DNA of 64,000 bases from Bacteroidales bacterium (GCA_017630155.1 JAGBVU010000031.1:62001-126000), one strand, 5' to 3'. Positions 42,143-52,605 are shown, counted from the stretch's first letter. A program made the numbers and translations. Notes: a model not told the origin generated them from the letters alone.

Positions 42143-43181
42143 AGGGCAAATAATAGATTTATTGAATGAGAGGGACCCACAGGTAGTTTCCCAACTCTTT
42201 GATGAGGCTTATCGTACAAAAGTGGAGAATGTAGGGGAGAGTGTATATTTGCGTGGCCTTATAGAGATCTCCAATATTTGCAGGAAAAATTGCCTGTATT
42301 GTGGTATTCGCTCAGATAACAGTGCAGTGGTAAGATACCAGCTCTCCAATGATGATGTGCTTGGTGCAGCAAAGTTTGCTCTGGATGCGGGATACGGCTC
42401 AATAGTGATTCAAGGTGGTGAGCGCCAGGACAAAGCGTTTGTAAAAGATATAAAGAGGCTTATAAAGAAGATAAAGAGGCTTTCGCGCAAGAATCCCTTG
42501 GGCATCACACTCTCTCTAGGAGAGCAGCCCATAGAGGTGTATGAGGATTGGTTTGATGCAGGTGCACACCGCTATCTTCTGAGGATAGAGACATCCAATG
42601 AAGAGCTTTACAATATGATTCACCCGTCAGGGGATCTCCACTCCTTCAATTCACGTGTCCAAGCCCTTCTTAATCTTAAATATACCGGGTATCAGGTAGG
42701 AACAGGGGTGATGATTGGTCTCCCTTTCCAGACTACCGAGCATCTGGCAGACGATCTCCTTTTCTTCCGCGATTTCGATATAGATATGTGTGGGATGGGA
42801 CCATATCTTGAACATTCGCAGACCCCTATGTGGGCCCTCCGCAACAATATTCTCCCACCCGAAGAGAGGTTGACACTTTCGCTAAAGATGGTGGCACTGC
42901 TCCGTCTGATGATGCCCGATATAAATATTGCAGCTACCACTGCCATGCAGACTCTCCACCCTGAAGGTCGCGAGATGGCTATTATGGCCGGGGCCAATGT
43001 CATTATGCCCAATATGACTATCCAGGATGTAAGGGCAAATTACCAGATCTATGAGAACAAACTGGGTATTGAGGATGATGCGGCCATCTCCAAATCAAAA
43101 CTTGAAGAGTTCCTCTCTAAAAAAAGTATCCCCATCGGCTTGAACCAATGGGGAGACTCATTACATTTTATCAATCGTTAA
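42129..43181 (+). CDS. hydE: [FeFe] hydrogenase radical SAM maturase HydE
   Basis: A 350-residue radical SAM enzyme of H-cluster assembly. The iron-sulphur motif CxxxCxxC is Cys51, Cys55 and Cys58 (CRKNCLYC). Later motifs GERQDKAFVKD, SLGEQPIEVY, RIETSNEELY and GTGVMIGLPFQ follow the family, and the C-terminal NIAATTAMQTL fits HydE rather than biotin synthase. It is translationally coupled to hydF. HydG, the third maturase, is not in the window, nor is a hydrogenase structural gene. Confidence 0.93.
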   Translation: MELDRGQIIDLLNERDPQVVSQLFDEAYRTKVENVGESVYLRGLIEISNICRKNCLYCGIRSDNSAVVRYQLSNDDVLGAAKFALDAGYGSIVIQGGERQDKAFVKDIKRLIKKIKRLSRKNPLGITLSLGEQPIEVYEDWFDAGAHRYLLRIETSNEELYNMIHPSGDLHSFNSRVQALLNLKYTGYQVGTGVMIGLPFQTTEHLADDLLFFRDFDIDMCGMGPYLEHSQTPMWALRNNILPPEERLTLSLKMVALLRLMMPDINIAATTAMQTLHPEGREMAIMAGANVIMPNMTIQDVRANYQIYENKLGIEDDAAISKSKLEEFLSKKSIPIGLNQWGDSLHFINR

Positions 43182-43184
43182 CGA

Positions 43185-45905
43185 TTATTTGTCGTATTTG
43201 ATAGCTGCCTGTGCTGCTGCCAATCTTGCGATAGGAACGCGGAATGGAGAGCATGATACGTAGTTCATGCCGATCAAGTGGCAGAACTCTACTGATGCAG
43301 GGTCACCACCGTGCTCACCGCAGATACCTACTTTAAGGTTAGGATTGGTTGTACGACCACCTTTCACACCGATCTCAATAAGGTGACCTACTGAAGTCAC
43401 ATCCAAAGTCTGGAATGGATCGTTAGGGATGATCTTATTGTTCAAATAGTCAGGCATGAATGCTCCGATATCGTCACGAGAGAAACCGTAAGTCATCTGA
43501 GTCAAGTCGTTGGTACCGAATGAGAAGAACTGTGCAGTCTCAGCCATCTTGTCAGCAAGAATAGCGGCACGAGGGATCTCAATCATAGTACCGTATAGGT
43601 AGTTGATCTTAAGACCATATTCAGCCTCTACTTCAGCGTGAACTCTGTCAAGGATCTTCTTCTGGAAGTCAAGCTCGTTTACAGAGATGGTTACAGGGAT
43701 CATGATCTCAGGACGTGGATCGAAGCCCTCTTTCATAAGTTGAGCAGTAGCAGTGAAGATAGCTCTGAACTGCATCTCACTAACCTCTGGATAAGAGATA
43801 CCAAGACGTACACCACGGTGACCCATCATAGGGTTAACCTCGTGTAGACCTTCACCACGTTTCTGAACAGCCTCTACAGTGATACCAAGCTCTTCAGCAA
43901 GCTCTTTCTGTTTCTCTTCACCCTGTGGAACGAACTCATGCAAAGGTGGGTCAAGAAGACGGAAGGTAACTGATTTGCCATCCATAACTTTCATTGTACC
44001 TTTGGTTACATCGATAACGTAAGGCATAAGCTCGTTAAGTGCAGCAACTCTCTCCTCAGTGTTCTTAGAAAGAATCATCTTGCGGAGTTTAGAAAGTGGA
44101 GCCTCAGAGTTAGCGCCATAGAACATGTGCTCGATACGGAACAGACCGATACCTTCAGCACCGAAGTTGATAGCCTGTTGAGCATCCTGAGGGTTCTCAG
44201 CGTTGGTTCTTACACCAAGTTTGCGGTATTTGTCCACGATCTGCATGTACTCTACGAAACGTGGGTTCTCAGATGCGTCCATAGTTTTTACAGGAACGTC
44301 ATAAACCCAACCTTTAGAACCGTTTAGTGAGAATACATCACCTTCATTGTATGTTTTGCCGTTGATAACAAGAACTCTCTTCTCATCTACAGTTTTTAGC
44401 TGAACAGCGTCGCAACCTACGATACAGCATTTACCCCAGCCGCGAGCTACAAGAGCAGCGTGAGAGGTCATACCGCCACGAGCAGTCAAAAGACCGTCAG
44501 CAGCTCTCATACCCTCTACGTCCTCAGGGTTGGTCTCTTCACGAACAAGGATAACTTTTTCACCTTTGGCAGCAGCCTCTACTGCATCCTCAGCAGTGAA
44601 GACGATTTTACCTACTGCGCCACCAGGACCTGCAGGAAGACCTTGTGCGATAACCTGTGCACCTTTCTCTGCTTTAGGGTCAAGGATAGGGTGAAGAAGC
44701 TCATCAAGCTGAGTAGGAGCTACACGCAAAACAGCGGTCTTCTCATCGATAAGACCTTCGTGAAGCATATCCATAGCCATGTTAAGGGCAGCAAGACCGG
44801 TTCTCTTACCAACACGGCACTGAAGCATCCAAAGTTTACCATCCTGGATAGTGAACTCGATGTCCTGCATATCGTGGAAGTGAGCCTCAAGGTTCTGCTG
44901 GATAGTGTCAAGCTCTTTGTAAACCTCTGGCATAGCGGTCTCAAGAGAAGCAAGATGTTTGTTGTGCTCGTTTTTGGTAGCCTCGTTAAGAGGGTTAGGT
45001 GTACGGATACCAGCTACAACGTCCTCACCTTGAGCGTTGATTAGCCACTCACCGTAGAATTTGTTCTCACCGGTAGCAGGGTTACGAGAGAAAGCAACAC
45101 CTGTAGCTGAGTTTGAACCCATATTACCGAATACCATTGCCTGTACGTTTACAGCTGTACCCCAATCATCTGGAATGTTCTCGATACGGCGGTAAGCGAT
45201 AGCTCTTCTACCGTTCCATGATTTGAAAACGGCGCCGATACCACCCCAAAGCTGTGCTTTTGCATCATCTGGGAACTCCTGACCAAGAACCTCTTTTACG
45301 CGAACTTTGAAAGCGTCGCAAAGCTGGATAAGATCCTCTTCTGTAAGATCTGTATCAGATTTGTAGCCTTTAGCCTCTTTAACATCGTGAAGCATACGGT
45401 CAAGCTGAACGCGGATACCCTGACCTTCAGCTGGCTCGATACCTTCTGATTTCTCCATTACCACGTCTGAGTACATCATGATAAGACGACGGTATGCGTC
45501 ATATACGAAACGTGGGTTCTGAGTCTTCGCAATCATACCAGGGATGGTAGCTGAGCAAAGACCGATATTTAGAACGGTTTCCATCATACCAGGCATAGAA
45601 GCTCTGGCGCCTGAACGGCAAGAAACCAAAAGAGGATTGTCCTTGTCACCATATTTCATGCCCATCATCTCCTCTGCGCGAGCAAGAGCGGCATTAACTT
45701 CTTGTTCCAATTCTGCAGGATACTGACATCCAAGATCATAGTACTCAGTACAGCACTCTGTAGTGATAGTAAAACCAGCTGGTACAGGGATACCTAGAGT
45801 ACACATCTCAGCTAGGTTAGCACCTTTACCACCAAGTAGATTTCTCATGGAACCATTACCTTCAGCTTCTTTACCGCCGAAGAAATAAACTCTTTTAGTT
45901 GACAT
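43185..45905 (-). CDS. ppdK: Pyruvate, phosphate dikinase
   Basis: A complete 906-residue enzyme interconverting pyruvate/ATP/phosphate and PEP/AMP/PPi, used by anaerobes in glycolysis or gluconeogenesis. The N-terminal nucleotide-binding domain begins at the start (FFGGKEAEGNG); the swivelling phosphohistidine domain has GGMTSHAALVARG with His482; the C-terminal PEP domain includes GTNDLTQMTYGFSRDD and GICGEHGGDP with the catalytic Cys. Codon use is strongly biased to a small set, as expected for an abundant protein. A promoter lies at 45965-45997 within the end of the upstream phoH gene. Confidence 0.96.
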   Translation of the reverse strand: MSTKRVYFFGGKEAEGNGSMRNLLGGKGANLAEMCTLGIPVPAGFTITTECCTEYYDLGCQYPAELEQEVNAALARAEEMMGMKYGDKDNPLLVSCRSGARASMPGMMETVLNIGLCSATIPGMIAKTQNPRFVYDAYRRLIMMYSDVVMEKSEGIEPAEGQGIRVQLDRMLHDVKEAKGYKSDTDLTEEDLIQLCDAFKVRVKEVLGQEFPDDAKAQLWGGIGAVFKSWNGRRAIAYRRIENIPDDWGTAVNVQAMVFGNMGSNSATGVAFSRNPATGENKFYGEWLINAQGEDVVAGIRTPNPLNEATKNEHNKHLASLETAMPEVYKELDTIQQNLEAHFHDMQDIEFTIQDGKLWMLQCRVGKRTGLAALNMAMDMLHEGLIDEKTAVLRVAPTQLDELLHPILDPKAEKGAQVIAQGLPAGPGGAVGKIVFTAEDAVEAAAKGEKVILVREETNPEDVEGMRAADGLLTARGGMTSHAALVARGWGKCCIVGCDAVQLKTVDEKRVLVINGKTYNEGDVFSLNGSKGWVYDVPVKTMDASENPRFVEYMQIVDKYRKLGVRTNAENPQDAQQAINFGAEGIGLFRIEHMFYGANSEAPLSKLRKMILSKNTEERVAALNELMPYVIDVTKGTMKVMDGKSVTFRLLDPPLHEFVPQGEEKQKELAEELGITVEAVQKRGEGLHEVNPMMGHRGVRLGISYPEVSEMQFRAIFTATAQLMKEGFDPRPEIMIPVTISVNELDFQKKILDRVHAEVEAEYGLKINYLYGTMIEIPRAAILADKMAETAQFFSFGTNDLTQMTYGFSRDDIGAFMPDYLNNKIIPNDPFQTLDVTSVGHLIEIGVKGGRTTNPNLKVGICGEHGGDPASVEFCHLIGMNYVSCSPFRVPIARLAAAQAAIKYDK

Positions 45906-45964
45906 AAGTGTTTAGTGTTAAATGTTTTATTTTGAAGTGTATAATTGTTTCTTTTTTAGGGGCA

Positions 45965-45997
45965 CAAATATAATAAAAAAATTACAGCAATTTACAA
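45965..45997 (-). promoter_or_regulatory. Promoter of ppdK
   Basis: On the minus strand TATATTTG (45965-45972) with TTG 22 bases upstream (45995-45997). The leader to the ATG is about 55 bases. Confidence 0.6.
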
Positions 45998-47346
45998 GCA
46001 AGTTTTGAAAGTTCGCTCCTCTCTCCCCTTGCCATATTGATGTGTTCAAAAACAGCCTGTCCGAAGAATTTCTCACCCAGCAAGCTCAAGCCGTTTGAGT
46101 GTACATCCAGATAGGGCTGGTCAATCTGGAAAATATCTCCCAAAAATATGATTTTGGTATTGTCACCGGCACGGGTGATTATGGTCTTCATCTCGTGCGG
46201 AGTAAGGTTCTGGGCCTCATCGATGATGAAACATACATTATTGAGGCTTCTCCCCCTTATGTATGCCAATGGAGATATGATAAGCCTCTCATCCCTAATC
46301 ATTTGCTCAATCTCACTGAGGAGCTCCGGTCTGTTCTGCAGTGAACTTTTTATGAGGTTGAGATTGTCGTAAAGGGGGAGGAGAAATGGTGCCACTTTAT
46401 TCTCGATCTTCTCGGGGATTATGACAATGTTTTTCTCCAGAAGGGGAATGATCGGGCGTGCAAGGATTATCTGCTGGAACTGTGATCTCTGAGCCAATGC
46501 CCCTGCAAGTGCCAGAAGTGTCTTCCCTGAGCCCGAAGGGCCTGTAAGGGAGATGAGTTTGATTTCGGGATTCAGGATGGCTTCAAGGGCGAAAATCTGC
46601 TCTTCGTTGCGGGGAGAGATGTTCAGTGCAGTATCTTTGGTAATCCTTACGATGGCTTTCTCCCCTATGTCAAATCTCCCAAGGTGGAGAGATCCGTCCT
46701 CCGCGTAGATTTTGAAGAGCTGGTTGGGGAGCAATTTCTTTTTGATACCTAGCTCTGCCGGAGCAATCTGATCATTCTCTGTAAGTCTTTTGATTACAGA
46801 GGTCTGGACTTTCCTGAATGTGGAGACCTCTTTCTGGATTTTGTCAATTTTTGACTGGTCCACGTGGTCTACCATATAATCCACAACAGTAAGACCCATC
46901 GCCCTGGCTTTGAGCCTCATATTCATGTCTTTGGTGACAAGGGCCACATTTCTTTCGGGATAGTGGTCCCTGACCCAGAGAGCAGTGGAGATTATTCTAT
47001 GGTCAGGAATGTCTTCCACGAGTGCCCCTTCATACTCTGGAGGGAAGGGATGACCCATCTCTATTTTGACTTTCCCTTTACCGGGACCCATAGATACCCC
47101 CTGGTCGAATAGGGAATTGTTTGAGAGACGGTCAATCTCCCTTATGAAACTCCTGGCATTGAAAGCCAGGGTGTCATTACCTTTTTTGAATTTGTCCAAC
47201 TCCTCGACCACAGTGATAGGGATGTATACATCATTGGACTGGAAGTTATACATCGACCTGTGGTCGTGGAGGATGATATTCGTGTCAAGAACGAATATGG
47301 CCGGATTTGGGTTTGAAGAAGTAGTGTTTACTGTCTTTCTAGCCAT
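45982..47346 (-). CDS. PIN-PhoH family ATPase (YlaK-like)
   Basis: A 454-residue two-domain protein. The N-terminal PIN nuclease domain starts FVLDTNIILHD (about 18-28, Asp21 a metal ligand) with further acids in VVEELDKFK and VTKDMNMRLKA. The C-terminal PhoH ATPase has Walker A GPSGSGKT near 267 and Walker B FIIDEAQNLT. Such fusions are thought to be RNA-directed helicase/nucleases, sometimes toxin-derived. The start overlaps the end of purL by 19 bases, so both are on one transcript. Confidence 0.9.
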   Translation of the reverse strand: MARKTVNTTSSNPNPAIFVLDTNIILHDHRSMYNFQSNDVYIPITVVEELDKFKKGNDTLAFNARSFIREIDRLSNNSLFDQGVSMGPGKGKVKIEMGHPFPPEYEGALVEDIPDHRIISTALWVRDHYPERNVALVTKDMNMRLKARAMGLTVVDYMVDHVDQSKIDKIQKEVSTFRKVQTSVIKRLTENDQIAPAELGIKKKLLPNQLFKIYAEDGSLHLGRFDIGEKAIVRITKDTALNISPRNEEQIFALEAILNPEIKLISLTGPSGSGKTLLALAGALAQRSQFQQIILARPIIPLLEKNIVIIPEKIENKVAPFLLPLYDNLNLIKSSLQNRPELLSEIEQMIRDERLIISPLAYIRGRSLNNVCFIIDEAQNLTPHEMKTIITRAGDNTKIIFLGDIFQIDQPYLDVHSNGLSLLGEKFFGQAVFEHINMARGERSELSKLACKLL

Positions 47347-50300
47347 TTTTTACCATTGATGAATAGTTCTATCCAAGGAGTAACCTCCTCATTTCTCTTC
47401 TCGTATGGGTAATGAGCCCAGTTCCATGGTCTCAAGCACCTTTCAGGGTGAGGCATCATGGCAAGATGACGTCCATCCTGAGAACATACGCCTGCGATAC
47501 CCTCCGGTGAGCCGTTAGGGTTGGCAGGGTAGGAGTTATAGGTATATCTTAGTGCGACATTGTATTTGTCGATAGACTCAGGGAATGAGAATTTGCCCTC
47601 ACCGTGAGCAACCCAGATACCGAGTTTGCTACCTGTAAGTGAAGAGAGGAGTACTGCAGGTGAATTTTCCACCTGAACACCCACGAATGCAGATTCGTAT
47701 TTGTGAGAATCATTGTGCTTCATCTTAGGTGAACGTTCACGCTCTTCGTAAGTGATAAGTCCGAGCTCAGCCATCAGCTGACAACCGTTGCAGACACCGA
47801 GGCTGAGGGTATCCTTGCGTGAGTAGAAGTTTTCAAGGGCTTTTTTAGCCTTTTCATTGTACTGGAACGCACCAGCCCAACCTTTGGCAGAACCGAGGGT
47901 ATCGGCATTTGAGAAACCACCTACAAATACTATCATGTTGACATCCTCGAGGGTCTCGCGGCCTGTGATAAGGTCTGTCATATGGACATCCTTCACATTG
48001 AAACCTGCCATATAGAGTGCCCATGCCATCTCGCGGTCACCGTTTGAACCTTTCTCGCGGATGATGGCAGCTGTATGCTTGCGCTCTGCAGGGGTGTCAT
48101 ATTTGCCGGTGAAACCTGCAGGGAATGAGTATTGTAGAGGTTGGTTTTTGTAATTGGTGTATCTCTCTTTAGCAAGTTCTTTGCCTACCTGGTGGACATC
48201 GAATAGATATGATGTCTCAAACCATACATCCCTCATCTTATCGATATCAAGTGAGAGTGATTTGTTGCCAGGAAGGGCGATATTGACGCATCTCTCTTTT
48301 GCGAATTTACCGATCTTGTAAGCAGCTACATTGCCAAGGGCTTGTACAAATGAATCCTCTGCGCCAGCTTTCACCTGAACTACCACTGCAGGAACCTCAG
48401 AGAATAGAATTCGTGCAGATTCGAAAGCTGTAAGGTCAACATCAAGACCACCATCCACATTGGCGAAGCACATCTCCAAAAGGGTAGTGGCAAGACCGCC
48501 TGCAGATACGTCGTGACCTGCAAGGACAGGGGTGTTGCCCGAACGGAACATCACATCCTGCAGGGTGTTGAAGCAGCTCTTGAAGTATTCAGGGTCTTTT
48601 ACATCAGCAGTCTCTGCACCCACTTTCTTGATGGTCTGGGCAAATGCAGAACCTCCGAGGGGATAGCTCCTGTCTGAGGTGAAAGGTATATAGTAAAGGG
48701 TAGATTCCTCTTTCTGTACTACAGGGTGGATAGTGGCGTAAACATCCTCAGATTCACCTACTGTAGAGATGATGACTGTACCTGGAGAGAGAACTTTGTC
48801 GCCATTAGGATATTTCTGTGTCATCGACATTGAGTCCTTGCCGGTAGGGATATTGACGCCAAGGGCAATGGCGAAGTCTGAAGCACCTTTTACCGCACTG
48901 TAAAGACGGGCATTCTCTCCATCATTCTTACATGGCCACATCCAGTTTGCACTGAGTGAAACACCTGTAAGGTTCTCTTTGATAGGGGTCCAAACCATAT
49001 TGGTAAGTGCCTCTGAAATAGCTATTCTTGAACCTGCAGCAGGATCGATAAGACCTGCCATAGGGGCGTGTCCGATACTGGTGGCGATACCCTCTTTGTT
49101 CTGATATCCGATGGCTGTTACTCCGAGGTTGTTGAGTGGGAGCTGAATCTCACCGCAGGTCTGCTGGCAAGCGATAAGGCCGGTAACCGAACGGTCCACC
49201 TTGTTTGTGAGCCAATCTTTACAAGCGACAGACTCAAGGCTGAGAACTTTTGCTATCTGAGTCTCTATCTCTGCTGGTGTCAGTGCATCCACATCCATAT
49301 CTATGGCTTTGAAACCACCTCTTCCGTCAGCACCACCTTTAGGTGACTCATCGGTCATCACTGTCTTAGGGGTAGAGCCGAACATATCTGAAAGTTCAAG
49401 GTCGATAGGTGTCTCCCCTGTAACATTGTTCTTAAGGGTGAAGTTGTGTTTTCCTGTAGTCTCGCCGATAACATAGAATGGAGCCCTTTCGCGCTCTGCA
49501 ATACGGTGGAGTTCCTCTACGTTCTCCTCTTTCATAACCAGACCCATTCTCTCCTGAGATTCGTTGCCGATAATCTCTTTGGCAGACAGTGTAGGGTCGC
49601 CAATAGGGAGCTTTTCGATGTCAATGTTACCACCAAGCTCCTCTACAAGCTCTGAAAGGCAGTTAAGGTGACCACCTGCGCCGTGGTCGTGAACAGATAT
49701 GATGGTGTTCTCCTCTTTCTCTGAAATGGCACGGATGGCATTGTAAGCCCTCTTCTGCATTTCAGGGTTTGAACGCTGGATGGCATTGAGCTCGATAGCG
49801 TTGCCATACTCACCTGTTGCTACAGATGATACTGCACCACCACCCATACCGATACGGTAGTTGTCACCTCCAAGAAGGACGATCTTATCGCCCACTTCAG
49901 GGGTCTCTTTCAGAGAGTCTTTCTTCTTGGCATAACCGATACCTCCGGCAAGCATAATTACTTTGTCAAAACCATATTTTCTCTCATCCTCAGTGTGTTC
50001 AAGTGTCTGGAGCGAACCGGTGATCACTGGTTGACCGAACTTGTTTCCGAAATCTGAAGCACCATTAGATGCTTTGATGAGAATCTCCTGAGGTGTCTGG
50101 TACAGCCAAGGACGGGCCTCATCCTGCTCCCATGTGCGGAGCTCTTTGTTGCCCTCTTCAAAGCGGGGGTATGATGTCATATATACGGCAGTACCTGCGA
50201 TAGGGAATGAACCCTTGCCACCTGCAATACGGTCGCGTATCTCACCACCACTACCGGTGGCAGCACCGTTGAATGGCTCTACTGTGGTGGGGAAGTTGTG

Positions 50301-51035
50301 GGTCTCTGCCTTTAGTGAAATAACTGTCTTGTTCTCGTGCAGGCCGAAGAAATCGGGTTTGTCTCCCGAAGCAGGGTGGAACATATCCACTACAGGGCCA
50401 TCGATAAATGCACAATTGTCTTTATATGCTGAAACTATCCTTCCGGGATTTTCTGATGATGTTTTCTTGATCATCTTGAAGAGGGATGACTCCATCTCCT
50501 TTCCGTCGATGATGAATGTGCCGTTGAAAATTTTGTGGCGGCAGTGCTCTGAGTTAACCTGTGAGAAACCGAATACCTCACTGTCGGTAAGCGGACGTCC
50601 AAGTTTGTCAGCGAGCCCTTTCAGATAAGCAATCTCTTCTGGAGAGAGTGCAAGACCCTCTTGTTTGTTGTAAGATTCGAGATCGGTGATATGGACAATC
50701 TTCTCAGGTTCCTTGTCAATGGTGAAGATCTCCTGATCCAAACCTTCGTACTGACGCTGAAGCATCTTGTCATATGAATCTTTGCCTGCAAAGAACTCCT
50801 CGATACGCTCAATACCGGTGATGTTCATGTTCTCGGTGATTTCGACAGCAGTGGTGCTCCAAGGGGTAATCATTTCACGGCGTGGACCGATGAAGCTCCC
50901 TTCCACCTTCTCGGCAGGGATAAGGGTGGCGTCTGAAAATAGCCACTGGAGTGCCTCTATTGAGGTTTTTGAAAGTTCTGAAGATGTCTTAACAGCGATA
51001 ACTGTGTCAGTCTTGGTTTGGAAGAATAGAATCAT
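47328..51035 (-). CDS. purL: Phosphoribosylformylglycinamidine synthase, single chain
   Basis: A 1235-residue single-chain FGAM synthase of purine synthesis that takes the amide of glutamine to convert FGAR to FGAM. An N-terminal PurS-like domain is followed by the ATP domains (SEHCRHKIFNG, AETHNFPTTVEPFNGAATG in part, GGGAVSSV) and a class I glutaminase at the end: GVCNGCQL with the nucleophile Cys near 1081, and MMPHPERC supplying the His-Glu. Length fits the long form. No purine riboswitch was recognised upstream. Confidence 0.95.
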   Translation of the reverse strand: MILFFQTKTDTVIAVKTSSELSKTSIEALQWLFSDATLIPAEKVEGSFIGPRREMITPWSTTAVEITENMNITGIERIEEFFAGKDSYDKMLQRQYEGLDQEIFTIDKEPEKIVHITDLESYNKQEGLALSPEEIAYLKGLADKLGRPLTDSEVFGFSQVNSEHCRHKIFNGTFIIDGKEMESSLFKMIKKTSSENPGRIVSAYKDNCAFIDGPVVDMFHPASGDKPDFFGLHENKTVISLKAETHNFPTTVEPFNGAATGSGGEIRDRIAGGKGSFPIAGTAVYMTSYPRFEEGNKELRTWEQDEARPWLYQTPQEILIKASNGASDFGNKFGQPVITGSLQTLEHTEDERKYGFDKVIMLAGGIGYAKKKDSLKETPEVGDKIVLLGGDNYRIGMGGGAVSSVATGEYGNAIELNAIQRSNPEMQKRAYNAIRAISEKEENTIISVHDHGAGGHLNCLSELVEELGGNIDIEKLPIGDPTLSAKEIIGNESQERMGLVMKEENVEELHRIAERERAPFYVIGETTGKHNFTLKNNVTGETPIDLELSDMFGSTPKTVMTDESPKGGADGRGGFKAIDMDVDALTPAEIETQIAKVLSLESVACKDWLTNKVDRSVTGLIACQQTCGEIQLPLNNLGVTAIGYQNKEGIATSIGHAPMAGLIDPAAGSRIAISEALTNMVWTPIKENLTGVSLSANWMWPCKNDGENARLYSAVKGASDFAIALGVNIPTGKDSMSMTQKYPNGDKVLSPGTVIISTVGESEDVYATIHPVVQKEESTLYYIPFTSDRSYPLGGSAFAQTIKKVGAETADVKDPEYFKSCFNTLQDVMFRSGNTPVLAGHDVSAGGLATTLLEMCFANVDGGLDVDLTAFESARILFSEVPAVVVQVKAGAEDSFVQALGNVAAYKIGKFAKERCVNIALPGNKSLSLDIDKMRDVWFETSYLFDVHQVGKELAKERYTNYKNQPLQYSFPAGFTGKYDTPAERKHTAAIIREKGSNGDREMAWALYMAGFNVKDVHMTDLITGRETLEDVNMIVFVGGFSNADTLGSAKGWAGAFQYNEKAKKALENFYSRKDTLSLGVCNGCQLMAELGLITYEERERSPKMKHNDSHKYESAFVGVQVENSPAVLLSSLTGSKLGIWVAHGEGKFSFPESIDKYNVALRYTYNSYPANPNGSPEGIAGVCSQDGRHLAMMPHPERCLRPWNWAHYPYEKRNEEVTPWIELFINGKKWLERQ

Positions 51036-51105
51036 AGCTATTATGTATAATGATATTCAGTGTTTAATTCGGTAAAAATACTCATTTTTTATCACTTTTG
51101 GCCGA

Positions 51106-51113
51106 TATTTTTG
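51106..51113 (+). promoter_or_regulatory. Possible -7 element of folC
   Basis: TATTTTTG, 37 bases before the ATG at 51150. No good -33 partner is seen at the usual distance. Confidence 0.4.
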
Positions 51114-51149
51114 CCAATTTTGCAAACAAATTATCAACACAGAGCATTG

Positions 51150-52475
51150 ATGGGTGCAGATTTGAGCAAATACGAAAAAAGGATTGATTCACTTTTTAGG
51201 ATTGTTCCATCTTTTCAGAAGGTGGGAAAGAAGGGGTATCATCCTGGTATTGAGACTATGGAGGCCTTTGACCATTTCTTGTGGCATCCTCATAGGGATT
51301 TCCGTATCATTCATGTGGCCGGGACCAATGGAAAGGGTTCTGTGTCAAGTATGTTGGCCTCTGTACTTATGGGGCTCGGGTACAAAGTGGGCTTATATAC
51401 CTCACCTCATCTGGTGGATTTCAGGGAGAGGATCAAGGTGGATGGTGAGATGATAACCCAGGAAGCTGTCCTTGATTTTCTGGAGAGGACAGAGGGGTTT
51501 GTGACTGAGAATGATCCATCATTTTTTGAGATAACCACAGCTATGGCTTTTGATTATTTTGCCGGCTGTGAGGTGGATTATGCTGTGGTGGAGTGTGGCC
51601 TTGGTGGCCGACTCGATTCGACGAATATTGTGACACCTGTCTTGTCTGTGATTACATCGATAGGGCTGGATCATACAGATATATTGGGTGATACTGAGGA
51701 GAAGATTGCCTATGAAAAGGGTGGAATAATAAAGCCAGGTGTCCCTGTGGTAGTGGGAGCGGTATCAGAGGCGGTGCAGAAGGTTCTAAGTGATATAGCC
51801 CAGGAGAGGGGGGCAGAGGTGCATTTTACACATCAGATGAGTGATGAGTTCGAAAACAATCCTGAAGGGGATTCAATCATAGAAGCATTTCTTGATGAAT
51901 TTCTTCCTCAGATGGACCTGAAGGGCGATTATCAGGGGGAGAACCTGTTGACTGTAATGCAGTCTGTACATGTACTCTTCCCGGAAATTTCCGATTCCGA
52001 TCTGGAAATTGTTATGGACTCTATCTTCCATGCAGCCAAAAGGACAGGGTTCCGTGGCCGTTGGGAAGTGCTCTCTGAAAAACCTTTTGTAGTGTGCGAT
52101 ATAGCCCATAATCCTCACGGTATCCGCCCTGTGATGGAGCAGCTTTGTAGGGTATATTCGGAGGCTCTCTCCAAGTCAGTAGGGGAGAAGCCAAAACTAT
52201 ATGTCGTTTTCGGTGTAATGGCAGATAAGGATCTTGACACTATAAGCGGGTATCTTCCTCGCGAAGCATACTATTTCTATACTGCAGCAGATTCACCAAG
52301 GGCGATGGCGCCATGCAAGCTGTCAGAGTGGATGGGCTCCCGTAATTTTAGTGGGGAAGAGATACCGGGTGTGGTTGATGCTGTTAGAAGATGTCTTTCC
52401 CAAGCATCTGATAATGATGTTGTTTACATCGGAGGGAGCAGTTATGTAGTGGCAGAAGCATTAAAATTATTTTAA
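51150..52475 (+). CDS. folC: Folylpolyglutamate/dihydrofolate synthase
   Basis: A 441-residue ATP-dependent ligase that adds glutamate to folates (and dihydropteroate). P-loop AGTNGKGSVSS begins at 57, then TSPHLVDFRERI, VECGLGGRLDSTN and the Mur-ligase-like DIAHNPHG in the C-terminal domain. An earlier in-frame start at 51060 would precede the promoter-like element; the ATG at 51150 gives the usual family length. Whether both activities are present cannot be told. Confidence 0.93.
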   Translation: MGADLSKYEKRIDSLFRIVPSFQKVGKKGYHPGIETMEAFDHFLWHPHRDFRIIHVAGTNGKGSVSSMLASVLMGLGYKVGLYTSPHLVDFRERIKVDGEMITQEAVLDFLERTEGFVTENDPSFFEITTAMAFDYFAGCEVDYAVVECGLGGRLDSTNIVTPVLSVITSIGLDHTDILGDTEEKIAYEKGGIIKPGVPVVVGAVSEAVQKVLSDIAQERGAEVHFTHQMSDEFENNPEGDSIIEAFLDEFLPQMDLKGDYQGENLLTVMQSVHVLFPEISDSDLEIVMDSIFHAAKRTGFRGRWEVLSEKPFVVCDIAHNPHGIRPVMEQLCRVYSEALSKSVGEKPKLYVVFGVMADKDLDTISGYLPREAYYFYTAADSPRAMAPCKLSEWMGSRNFSGEEIPGVVDAVRRCLSQASDNDVVYIGGSSYVVAEALKLF

Positions 52476-52480
52476 TTTTT

Positions 52481-52512
52481 TTTGGTGATTAGAAAAAACT
52501 GCCCTATATTTG
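52481..52512 (+). promoter_or_regulatory. Promoter of the tRNA-Val pair
   Basis: TTTG (52481-52484), 20 bases, then TATATTTG (52505-52512). Confidence 0.85.
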
Positions 52513-52530
52513 CATCCGCTTAAGAAAAGA

Positions 52531-52605
52531 GGGAGCATAGCTCAGTTGGTTTAGAGCATCTGCCTTACAAGCAGAGGGTCGGCGGTTCGACTCCGTCTGC
52601 TCCCA
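52531..52605 (+). tRNA. tRNA-Val (anticodon TAC), copy 1
   Basis: 75 bases; acceptor GGGAGCA/TGCTCCC, anticodon stem TCTGC/GCAGA around CTTACAA, and T loop GGTTCGACTCC. Identical to copy 2, 26 bases downstream. Confidence 0.96.

Noticed and set aside
44460-45044. 194-codon plus-strand frame opposite ppdK
   Set aside because: ppdK is complete and highly codon-biased here; the frame is antisense shadow.
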